64,000 nt of DNA from Antedon mediterranea. Its lineage: Eukaryota > Echinodermata > Crinoidea > Comatulida > Antedonidae. Both the position numbers and the translations under genes were made by a program. A model generated the notes under the pieces. That model was not told the origin of the DNA, made no database searches, and worked only from the letters and a program-made list of their open reading frames with translations. Location of the stretch: positions 1,426,001 to 1,490,000 of the forward strand of contig NC_092672.1 in the NCBI RefSeq assembly GCF_964355755.1, given 5' to 3'. This document shows, in pieces, positions 45,229 through 57,800 of this stretch (positions are counted from its first letter, which is position 1; every line of letters starts with the position of its first letter).

Positions 45229-45893
45229 AAGTATGGATATCGACAATATGTAACTAATATACATAATATGCGCCTACTCCTATAATCTCAGCGTGTCGCG
45301 CGTAGAATGCAATCGAAAATTCCCTATAGGACTAATGGTTCTCTTACGTCATCATAATTACTGTTATTTTGTATATATTTGTAAAAAAAAAATTGAAACA
45401 ATGATATATGTATTTGTTTGTATGACATGAAAGACCAAATAACATTTATCAAGCAAATAGATATAATATTGATAACCTAGATTGCTATACGGGTGAAACA
45501 CTACTATGAACAATAGGGAGTTTTTACTATTCCAGTTACTGCACATCCACCCTTTGCGGTGGATATCTTATTTTTAAACATGCGCTCAGAGCAAAGCATT
45601 TTTTTTTGGGAAAGCAATTTTCATATAGATTGTACGATCACAGTCACAACTAATGTTATTAATTTATTTTTATAACCAATGAACGATGATGGCGTTATTT
45701 TGGAGAGTCAGACTATAAGCACTTAAAGCTTTTCGCGCTCATAAGCGCCGATCATGTGTCACCCCGGCAACTAGATACGCGTATAAGTTGTTTCTAGGCA
45801 ACGCAATAAGTCGCTATATAGTTTAATCGCACGCACTTGGTCGGAATACGTATTTCCTCTTTAGGTTGCAGTTCAACCATTTATATATAATAT

Positions 45894-48800
45894 TTATCTA
45901 CTGGATCGTCGATTTTTTGAGCGTGTTTTTTTATTTGACGATGTCCGACTAGAGGGCGTCGTAGAAATGACTGGGTCCAGGCATACGTCACAGCATTCAT
46001 TACTTGCTTTCTTCTTTTTCTTTTGACAGCCAATCAATGGCGCGCATTCAACTTTCCGACATTGTGGTTGGCCATTCTACAAAATCAAAATATTTTAATC
46101 GTATTATCTTGTGAACAAATTTGATTCAAGACATTCTATCCATTTAAAATGGAAATACATTTTGGCATTAATAAAACAATAAACCTACAAAGAACAAATT
46201 AGGCCTACATCGACTTGCAAAAAATCCAAATACTGATGTATTTGGTGACCTGTTGGTGTTTTCTAACGTGTACGTCACCTGAGTGACAAGTAATAAAATG
46301 GAACCGAAACTAAAACGACAGTTCTTACCTTACAGCGACATGTGACACATGGCATAACGCCTAATGAGTAAATATTCGGGTTCCATTCCTCGCCGTGTCT
46401 GTACAGCTTATCACCGAAATAACATCCTGAATTAGGAAAAATTTTAATAGTTAGTTGTTGTGTGAATGATAAATTATGTTTTTTGCAAACAATTAGATAT
46501 TCAATAAAAAAAAAAGATCAGAGTAGGACTAGACTGAGTTTTAACAAAAGAAATATATCACATATGGCGTTTCATACGTATACGTACCGTAAACACATTA
46601 ACGAAAAAACCCTTCAGTTTGCAAAGTTCACCACAAAAAAAAACAGATCTCAAACTGAAGGATCGATATTTTTTACAAAAGTTCATGTTCGTCTTTTCAG
46701 ATTTCAGAACAAAATAAAAATAGAATTGTGCAAAAGACAATGTACATACCTCGTACAACCTCATCGGCGAGTATAAGGGCTGACGTAGTGAGGTGTGGTT
46801 CTGGTGTTGTTGTAGATGGACAGACTTGACAACAGTCGTCTGGATCCAGTCTAATCGGCCGCTCACATTCAAGAGGAGGACACTTCATACGAGTACAGTT
46901 TACAGATAAATCCGGCTAGAAAATAAACAATAATCAATAATGCTAACATTCATGTATATAGAGGAGAGGGTAACTGTATTATATTGGCCAATCAAATAAA
47001 GGTGCGTTGCGCGTACGGCGTTGCGTTGCGCGTACGGCGTTGCGTTGCGCGTACGACGTTTCGTTGCGCGTATGAGGTTTCGTTGCGCGTATGACGTTTC
47101 GTTGCGCGTACGACATTATGTTGTATTTAAGTGGGGAACCATAAATTATTATGTGTCTATCTTACCTCACACGTGCAGAATGCACAGACAACGTATCCAA
47201 ATGGCGGTAAATATGGATGCCAAGTGCTACCAACTGAGTGAAACTTTTGGTCGCCTTCGAAATAGCAAGCTAAATTAAAAATAAAACATTATTTTAACAA
47301 TTAGATTAATATTGGTGACGTAATTGAGGTCAACGGGTAACTCCTTATTGTTGTTAGTAAATCGTTCGTGCATTGGCAAAATCCGGGTTTGTTGGAGACT
47401 GACGATCTTCTGGTTAGCAAAAATGGCGTTTACAGTGCTTTTCACAATTAAACAGAATTTCAACAATGAAAATAAAAAAGAACTTTAAAAAAGCACATGC
47501 TAATAGATAGTTGAGTAGAATATTATTAAGAATGAATCAGAAAACATGCTTACAATTGTCAGCGTTGTTATCAGCTAATTTACCGGGTGACTGAGTTGAG
47601 CTATCTGCAAAGAAATGACAGATTATAAGAGAAGAATACATGCATTAATAATGGATGATAGTAGGCTTACGGCGAGCTGGGGTATCTCTCCCTGTCGTCC
47701 CAGCATTAATAATGAATGATAGTAGGCTGCCTACAGCGAGCTGGGTATCTCTCCCTGTCAGGCTGTCCCAGCATTAATAATGGATGATAGTAGGCCTACA
47801 GCGAGCTGGGTTTCTCTCCCTGTCCCAGCATTAATACTGGATGATAGTAGGCCTACAGCGAGCTGGGTATCCCTCCCTGTCCCAGCAACCTTCACCCCGA
47901 CTAAAGGGTCTTTCACACCCGATTCAGGCATGGTTCCAGTCCGGCGCCGAAAAATCAATTAATGTTTCGTTTTTACGACGGCTACTTACACCAATCGATA
48001 TGCGCGTAGCCGCGTGAAAACGAAACATTGACGTTCGATTGGTTTGCCAACCAACCGTCCCGGATCACAGGTGTGAAAGACCCTTAACTCCTTAAAAGAG
48101 GTAAGTAATACTGTAAATTTAACAAAACCGCAGAATAACTTTATTACTGGTATTAGAGATATAGAAGAAAAGGTAGTAGTACAGCAAGTGTCTGCTGCAA
48201 AACCTGTATTAATGTGATGATGCATTTAGATTAATTAATGACAGTAACCATTTGATTACGAGCGTAACGCACATTAACATTCAATTATGTCTTCTTTATG
48301 TTTATCCTGAATGTGGAACCGTAGAAATTCGGAATTTAGGCAAGTATAAGCAGCGTAACAAATGATAAAAGGTACGAAATTAAACAAGCTAAATTTCACT
48401 GTAGAGTTACTGAATCTGACGCAAAGCGTGGTTCCCACAGAGACACAACGCAAGCGAGTTGACCAATGATAAGCCATTGTTCAAATAATCCATCGTTTGT
48501 GATTGGTCAAATCACTTACGTTGCGTTACGTCCTTGGGTTGCGTCAATAATGGGAACCAAACTTTAGAAAGGTATCCGAACACGGCAGTGTAGAAGTTTA
48601 TGTGGTAGCTTTCGATCAAGTTGAATGAATGAAAAATAAATTAAAAAAACCAACCTTTTTCTGGCGGACACACAGGGCAGCACTCGCCAGGCCATGTTTC
48701 TGGTGATTGACAGGTCGGTATTGGGCAGACGACACGGTCGCAGATTACTGTGCGCTTCTAAATATTTTGTAAATACAAATATTATATTTAACAAATCGAA

Positions 48801-51800
48801 TTTTTGACACAAAGAACACTAGAGAAAAATTGGAAAACCGAATATTAAAAATTAAACAAATATTAGAAATAAATATTTACTAACCCGACATGTGCATGTC
48901 GTGCATGTGCGATCATAATCAGGCGACCAGAGTGAATTATCTGCCCGCCATTTTTCCTCGAATAGACACGAGTCCGGGTCTGTCTCAGGACTAACGCCAA
49001 TAACACCATGTGATAGATCAATTCTATTGCTTGGATTTCCATTACAAGTATTTGGCAGCAGAATCTAGAAAAGAAAGTTGGCGTTAGTGGAGCTGTGAGT
49101 TGGTTGTTAACGTGCTTGCCGTACAGTCGATCAAAAGGGATACGTGCTCACTACTGTTTTAACTCTACTCCCTAGGTCGCAAATACAGAGTAATATTGGG
49201 TTCCCACTAGAGACGAAACGTAACGTAAATCACAATCGATGGATTATTCGAACTCTCGATAGTCATTGGTCAACATGCTTGCGTTGCGCTTACGTCCTTG
49301 CGTTGCGTCCAAGTGGGAACCAAGCTTTAGCCAAACATAAGCATGATATAGTTTATTAATCCTGCAAGTTACTTTTCTATGTGTATGAACACAAGCTTAG
49401 CTTATAATGATTATGCAAATATTATGCAAATATTATGCAAATATTTTTTTATTTCATACTCATCCAACAGCGAGTAACCCGCCAATTACAGGATGGATAA
49501 ACTATTTAAAATTTCACAAGACAAACATATACACAAGATGCTCTACATAAACAAAGACTTATTATTAAGTCTTTGGGAGTGGAGTTGTAAATTGTCATGA
49601 GAAAAAAACCCTGACATATGACAGGACTTGAACCCAGGACCCTTAGATTGGTAGCCAAGCATCATAACCACCAAGCCACAGCTCCACTCCATATATAGTG
49701 CAATGTACCTGTCCTCGAATTTCTCCATTGCGATGCTGCTTAGTTGTTATCAATAAATAAGCAGTTCCTTCGTTCATATCCAGCAGAAAGTCTTCACTGA
49801 TATCGTTAGCTGTCCCGGCAGCCTAAAACAATTAATGTAAAACAAATAATGACTATTATTAACAGGATCTATTAGGCACATCAATCTGCCACATATTGAT
49901 ATCAATTTTATTTGTTTGTTTTTGGAAAAATGAATCGCATGGCTGTATGAACTGGTAAACTTTAGTTAGCAAACTCAACCGTTCGAGTTTCTCAAGAAAA
50001 GTTTTCCAAAGTTCGCGTAGAGTAGACCAGTTGACAAACTTCAGCAAACTGAAGAAAACACTAGCAAACCTTTGTTCGCAAACTCGATCGAGCAAACTCG
50101 ATCGAGCAAACTCGATCGAGCAAACTCCGAATTTTCCAAAATTTGCTGCAGAAAACAAGTAGAAGTCTACACTAGCACACTTTAGTTTGAAACTTTGGCA
50201 ACATTTCTAGTGTAAACTAGGTTTCAATTTTCACCAACACGTTATACATAGGGCAATAACTGGAAAAAGAATTTAGTAGAGTATCGTATATAGTTATTAT
50301 AATAATCAAAAGTTCCTTGCGTCAGAAGCTGTGACTCATACAAACACATTCTATGAGTAAGTGAGCAAGGGGGGGGGGGGGGGAGTCCCGACAGATGTAA
50401 TGCCACAGATGTTCAATTTCTTCTAATTTATTTAAATGTTTCGATTGTTTTATAACATTATCTGGACATTTGATATTAATACTATTGATTTTTTGTCCTT
50501 GGAAAAATATTAATCATATAAACGATTTTTTATTTCAAAATATGATTTAGCTTGATAGAAAAAGAGGTACATTTTAATCGCTTCGTTTTGGAACATATGA
50601 AGTGGTATCATTTTTCCTTCACTTCAAAGTTACGTTACGTTAAGCTACGTTGCGTTACTTACCATGCCATCTTGGAAAGCGCTCAGTATTTTATATACGG
50701 GTTCGTCATTTTCGTCATAGATCAATAGCTTTACGTAAGCATGGTTACCGTCATTACCAGTGTTCAGACCTACAGTGGTGACTTCATAGTGAAGATTACA
50801 TTCCCTATCGATTGAAAGCCACGCCTGTCCCGCCGCTCCCGTCACTTGCGGTGGGTCGAGATTTCGTCCCGATAGCGGGATCGGTAGACCTAAAAAAAGT
50901 TGTATTAAAAATATTATACATATACTTGTTGTTTTATATAATGTTTAAACCCAATAAATAGCGTCAAGAATCCATAATGCTCTGTCCACACTATCAAACT
51001 AGTTTGATAAAAAAAAATGTGATGTACCCAAATATGGTAGTACATTTTTACATAAAGTTTGATAGTGTAGACAGAGCTTTAGACGCGTCAAACTTCTAGG
51101 CATACCCTTTGTAACGCAAGATGAATGGACGTTTCCATACAACAGGATTCATTTACAAATAAAACAAGTGATAAAAGATACAGTATTCTTTTTTTTAAAC
51201 AGGGGTTGAAGTTTATGGTGAATATTACCAAAAGTGGTGGTCTTTAAATGGAGGTGTGAATTAATTGAATAACTGGTCTTTCATACCTGGGGCGGATTGC
51301 TATAAGCGGTCTATAGCCGGTCTTAGCGCTTAGCCGGCTATAATTCGTGACGTAGCAAGTAGTCTTACATTATAGACCATTGCTATACCGCGGTCTAACC
51401 TGTAAACGGTCTTTAAAATTAAAGCCTACTCGAAGGAGTCTTAAAACAGTCTTAAACCTCTCTTTTTGTTGCTTTTACGTATTATTTATCGTCAAAGACA
51501 ACCAATAGAACGAGTTTTAAGTGTTAAATCAAATAATAACGGTGATTTTATTCTTATATAGCCCTAGAATAGATTTTCTTGCGTAGAAATGTACGTACTG
51601 TTATGATTGTGAATTGAACAAGCGTGACGAACATTACCTTATTTGGTATTCTACGCGCAAAGTACGCCCTCAATTTGTTACTTTACGCGGTCTTATCTAA
51701 GACTGTTTTATAGCAATGGTCTAACAGGGGTGGCTTTAGTAAGACCGTCTATCAGATAAAGCCGGCTTTAATCGGGGAGTTAAGACCATTAGTTAAGACT

Positions 51801-54800
51801 GTTTTATAGCAATCCGCCCCTGTTCCGGTCCGGCGAATCGAATGCCAATGTTTCGTTTTCACGACGCTCCACGCGGCTAAGCGCCAATCGATATGTGCGT
51901 AACCGCGTAAAAACGAAACATTGACGTTCGATTTGATTTGTCGGCGCCGGACCGGAACCGTGCCGGAACAGGTGTGAAAGACCCTTTAGACGTGTAATAT
52001 TTACCAGCGTGACGTGTAATATGTCCATGGTAAGGTAGAGCGGTAATGCGGCCACGTAGTTCGGACTTCTCGTACGCTTCCGTTGCAACATTAATGAATA
52101 GACTGTTCTTGAGAAGAAGTTGGATCTCTTTGGCGTTTGGCTTGCTATATGTTCCTATAGCCTAGAATATGCAAATGAGATGAACATGAATATCATTAGT
52201 TGGTACGTCGAATCCACTAGGAGCACATGCGTATTCGGCTCCACACTAATTGTTGTGATGCGTAAAATCAAAATAAAGAATGTTCGTATCTCGCGAAGAG
52301 ATATGAGATTTCTATCTTTTGGTAGATATGACATAGATTTAACACATTAACAGTGAGAAAGAAACAATGAAACAAACTAGATCATACGGAGATGAACATC
52401 ATTACGTCATTATGGCTGCGCTTACAGGTTATTGTTAGTCAATGAAAATATTATCTTGAACTTACAATGCCATTTTCATAACCTCCAAACAGATCAGCGA
52501 TAACTTTTCGACCATTTCGTCGAACCTTTCCTTCCAAAGTTAGCCCTATGACGTCCGTTTGTAATCCAGTAACTTGAACCTGTTGTAGGGAACATAATGA
52601 ATAGAATTCAAAATATGAAGAAATGTCAGGCTTTAGTAATACCGATTTTTCTTCTATTATTGAGTCGCTATAAACCTATTATGTATCACATTATACTGTT
52701 ATAATTTAAAATCATTACCTATCATCCTAAAACTCTGCCAACACTATCAAACTAGTTTGACAAAAAAAGTGTGCCCAAATATGGCAGTGATATGACATCA
52801 TCATGTCCACATATGGGCACATCACATTTTTTTGTCACATAAAGTTTGATAGTGTAGACAAGGCTTAATGTACAATAAGTTCATAACTGACTGTATTTGT
52901 GCACAGACAATTAAAACCTAGTCTGAATAAACAAAGTGACTCTGTAAAAGCTAAGCTTTTCATTTGACAGGATGTTAGACAATAGGTCTTTTGTTATCTA
53001 AACTTTGACCCTTGGCTTGTGCTACTTAGTTGTTGTTTTACAGTATATGTTATTCATTGGACTTGATAATGACCCCATGATGGAGTCGAAACGTCGTTCT
53101 CTTTTAAGCGTTATTTTTATATTATGCAATTAACAATAATCATTATAAATTGCGCCCCGTATATTCCAAATTGCGCCCCGTATATAAGGATAACTTACTC
53201 GGTAGTTGATGTTGCCTTCGTTGTCTATGTGCAACACAGCTGAACCGCTAGCCCCAGTTACCTTTGGTCGATCAATCGCTTCGCCACCAGAAAGAACACA
53301 TTGCAGAGCTGCAAAGAATAATATACCAACATCAAATGTTTGACCACATGATGTTGATTCATGTGTTGATTGAAAGAAAGAACTAGGCCTACTTACTGTC
53401 ACATGAGGGTCGAGGTGTTATTTGGCCATTGAGTTCTGGAAATACGCCATCTTCGTCGCGTATTCTAATATTCAAATTACCGCGTGCCAGCCACTTCTGG
53501 TGCTGATTGGATACGCCGTCCCACACACCAACGATCTCAACACCCTGTCGAAAAAAGTGAACATCATATTAAATATTGCATTCTTGTTATATTATATAAT
53601 AATTTTAAATAACTATATAATTTTCTTTCCTTTTTTTTACAAGATAGTAAAAGAGACCCGTTAGAAGACCGAAGAAACTATGGACAAAAATGATACAGGA
53701 TGACTAAACTGGTCCACGACAGGAATAATTGATAGAGCGCGCTATGTGTAAAGCCCTGTCTACAATATCAAACTGTATGTGACAAAAAAGTGTGATGTAC
53801 CCAAATATGGTTGTGATATGCTTAAAGGGGGATTCTGGGTTTAAAATTGCTTTTAAATATCGTTTATTTATTAAATAAAAAATATTATAACAATATAGAC
53901 ATGTCAGAATGAAGAAGTAATAACGAGAAATTAAAAAAATTAAATTTCATATACATTTTAGGGTAAATTCATGGAAAGTCTGTTTTTCAGCAGCTTAGGG
54001 AAGCTCATTAATATTCATGAGATATTCACAAAATCACGTCATCAGTGGATTCCAAACTCGCGACGTCAAGCTTGTACGTTGTGTTCTCTCTCCTCTGTCA
54101 AACGACGACCACCCGATCATTGTGAAATACATTTTTTGTAGATTTGCTAAGAAGCTAGGCCTAAAGTGTAATAATAACAGTAGTAGCATATATTTATTTG
54201 ACATTTAATGAAATACAAAATTTAGTACAGATTACGGAGTCATAAATTATACTATTTTTATACCTCGAATTAATAGTACAGATCGTATATCGGCTTCACG
54301 TACTAGGCTAGGCCTAGACTAAATCATTTTATTCATGCCGGGGTGAGAGCCATTTCTGACTAGGGATTCCATGCCACGATGGCCATCATTCATGGGCCTC
54401 TAGCCTATTACTAAACGATTGGCCCATAAATAACAAAACTCAGTGGATTCCAAACCCATTCTATCAACCAAACTCCTAAACAATCTAAACCTAAAACGTT
54501 CTACAAAAATCGGCTGTAAATATTGAGGCAAAACAAGGTCCGATCGCCATCCGCACGTATGGTCTAATAAGTAGGCCTAGTTTACTCTCCAAAAAATCGT
54601 ATACTGCATCAAGTAAGTAGACCGGTAGTAGGAAGGAGGCCTAGCCTAGCCGATCCGGCCCAGTTAAAAATTGAGCTAGCTAGTGTAGTAGACCCTATGC
54701 GAATTGATACTACCAGGCCTTTTACTATAGGCTACACTTGTTAAAATTAGCAATACTGTACTTATGTTTACAAATATTCCAACTCTCTCATTCGAGCTAT

Positions 54801-57800
54801 ATTATCTATACCATTCCGGTAGGTTGAGTCGACCTTCAATCAAATACTGTACATCGTTCATGTTGTGATATAGACGGGGTATACTCGACCCGACCAGTTT
54901 GGTATTGTATACTGTATCTGCTTATCACGTGACGATGCCAGGCATGGGCAGAGAGAGCACGTGTATCGTCATCTCGCTCTCCTCGCTCAGCAGGAATGTA
55001 TACGTTACGCTTCATTGATTTTGAAGGCTTTCCCTAAGTCAGTGCGAAAATCGGCAAACGTAAAGTGCAAACTTATCTAATTTTTCACTGTTTTGATGGA
55101 TTTTCATAGAAAATTGATTTTATAAATGGGAAGACCGACTAAAATTACATCAGATAAGTATAATTTTACAAAAGTAATTGATATGGTTATTGATAACGAG
55201 TCGTCGGAAGATTGACCATTTCACGAATTTCGTATTCTGTAACCACAGTGTGATTTTGCCGTAGCTGCACTTGTAATCTGGCCTCATTTCACAGCCTTCG
55301 TTCTGCTTCACTGGGCGCTTATATAAATTGAAACTTTTACCGTTCAAGAGACAAACAAATATATTTTACATTTTTTACTATTCATTTTAAACCCGGAACC
55401 CCCCTTTAAATATGGTATAGTTATATGACATCATCATGTCCATATATTGTTTTGTCACATAAAGTTTAATAGCGTAGACAGAGCTTAACGATGATGAAGC
55501 GTATTGTTGGTAATATAGTAATAGTAAATAAATATTATACGCTGCCATACGACATGAATTTCAATTTTAAATTACGCACACACACACAACGTCACGAGTG
55601 ATTGAACCAATCACAATTCACAAGTGTTGGTGGTGGTTAGTATTTGTTTAGTAATGTACTTTTAAATAATATGAGTTGAAAGTGACATTTTGGTTGGTTT
55701 ATAACGATAAAAGCAAACATTTAATTTAAATGTGAGATTGTCCAATGCCAAATGTATGAATCATTGTTACGATGATTTATAATGTTTAATGTGACATATA
55801 TTTCGTTGGTGGTGGTAATAACTCAGCGTTAACTGCATTCCACAGTGTACCATTAAACTGTCTACTATTTTTTTGTATTGTAGCAATAATAATAATAACC
55901 TCACACTTTATTACAAAATCAGATAAATCTTATTTATTTCCTTTATGTTTTGTTGAAACATGAAGGAAATAAATAAGATTCCATCCATGTTTGAAACAGA
56001 CGTCTGAAACAAATGCTTTTTGTTTTATTTATTTATCTATCTTATTACACCTTATTTATAGAGGGTGCCCCTAAACAGCGTATGCTGACAATCAAGGGGC
56101 CGGCACTCTTGATTAATGATGAGTTCTGTGTGTGACAGTGGCCGATGTACTAGTACACCGGGGTAACCCCATACTGATCGTATCAAAAGATGTATTAGTA
56201 CACCGGGGTAACCCCCTACTCGTCTCGAAAGATGTACTATTACACCGGGGTAACCTCTTCTCGTCTCTAAAGATGTACTAGTACGGGGTAACCCCTACTC
56301 GTCTCGAAAGATGTACTATTACACCGGGGTAACCTCTTCTCGTCTCTAAAGATGTACTAGTACGGGGTAACCCCTACTCGTATCAAAAGATGTACTAGTA
56401 CACCGGGGTAAGTTCTTCTAAGATGTACTAAGTCCTTCTAAGATGTACTAAGTCCTTCTAAGATGTACTAAGTCCTTCTAAGATGTACTAAGTTCTTCTA
56501 AGATGTACTAAGTTCTTCTAAGATGTACTAAGTTCTTCTAAGATGTACTAAGTTCTTTTAAGATGTACTAAGTTCTTTTAAGATGTACTAAGTTCTTTTA
56601 AGATGTACTAAGTTCTTTTAAGATGTACTAAGTTCTTCTAAGATGTACTAGGTTTTTCTAAGATGTACTAAGTTCTTCTAAGATGTACTAGGTTCTTCTA
56701 AGATGTACTAAGTTCTTCTAAGATGTACTAGGTTCTTCTAAGATGTACTAGGTTCTTCTAAGATGTACTAGGTTCTTCTAAGATGTACTAAGTTCTTCTA
56801 AGATGTACTAAGTTCTTTTAAGATGTACTAAGTTCTTTTAAGATGTACTAAGTTCTTTTAAGATGTACTAGGTTCTTCTAAGATGTACTAAGTTCTTCTA
56901 AGATGTACTAAGTTCTTCTAAGATGTACTAAGTTCTTCTAAGATGTACTAAGTTCTTCTAAGATGTACTAAGTTCTTCTAAGATGTACTAAGTTCTTCTA
57001 AGATGTACTAAGTTCTTCTAAGATGTACTAAGTTCTTCTAAGATGTACTAGGTTCTTCTAAGATGTACTAAGTTCTTCTAAGATGTACTAGGTTCTTCTA
57101 AGATGTACTAGGTTCTTCTAAGATGTACTAGGTTCTTCTAAGATGTACTAAGTTCTTCTAAGATGTACTAAGTTCTTTTAAGATGTACTAAGTTCTTTTA
57201 AGATGTACTAAGTTCTTTTAAGATGTACTAAGTTCTTCTAAGATGTACTAAGTTCTTCTAAGATGTACTAAGTTCTTCTAAGATGTACTAGGTTTTTCTA
57301 AGATGTACTAAGTTCTTCTAAGATGTACTAAGTTCTTCTAAGATGTACTAAGTTCTTCTAAGATGTACTAGGTTCTTCTAAGATGTACTAAGTTCTTCTA
57401 AGATGTACTAAGTTCTTCTAAGATGTACTAAGTTCTTCTAAGGTGTACTAAGTTCCTCTAAGATGTACTAAGTTCTTCTAAGATGTACTCAGTTCTTCTA
57501 AGATGTACTAAGTTCTTTTTCTTCGCAATTTGAAGATATTTACTTTGCAATTAGATTTCTACAAATTAGAGCATCGTAGGAAGTCGTGAATAATTGTAAC
57601 CATTATTTGAGGCGAGTTACAGAAATTATAAAATAAGTATGTTCCCTTGAAAAATAAGTAAAATTCCTTCCTTAATGCAGGGTAAACTAGGGATTAGTAG
57701 TGACTTACTGATTAAATGCGATTTATGATGGATTATCAAATTTTCTCGTATAAACTATAAGTAACGGATTAAAGTGCAGGTTTAGTAATATTTAATATTT

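Larger units (their letters stand above)
40120..45893. other. Spacer between CNBD2-like gene and chordin
   Basis: The CNBD2-like promoter should lie at about 40130-41000 (minus). The chordin 3' UTR should lie left of 45894. The middle contains the 66-bp minisatellite, a short hairpin element at 44016-44124 and the promoter-like segment at 45110-45228. No coding exon is supported. Confidence 0.6.

Noticed and set aside
45789..45802. X-box-like GTTTCTAGGCAAC
   Set aside because: One half-site mismatches and it lies beyond the chordin stop, so no regulatory claim is supported.
46462..46872. 104-codon frames on both strands beside chordin exon 46915-46750
   Set aside because: They overlap a confirmed chordin exon in the wrong frame or are intronic.
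49408..49442. Triple POU octamer (ATGCAAAT) cluster as a chordin enhancer
   Set aside because: The units are the tail repeat of the adjacent SINE, so chance origin is more likely.
56405..57527. CRISPR-like direct repeats
   Set aside because: Units are contiguous with no spacers, and the genome is a metazoan one.
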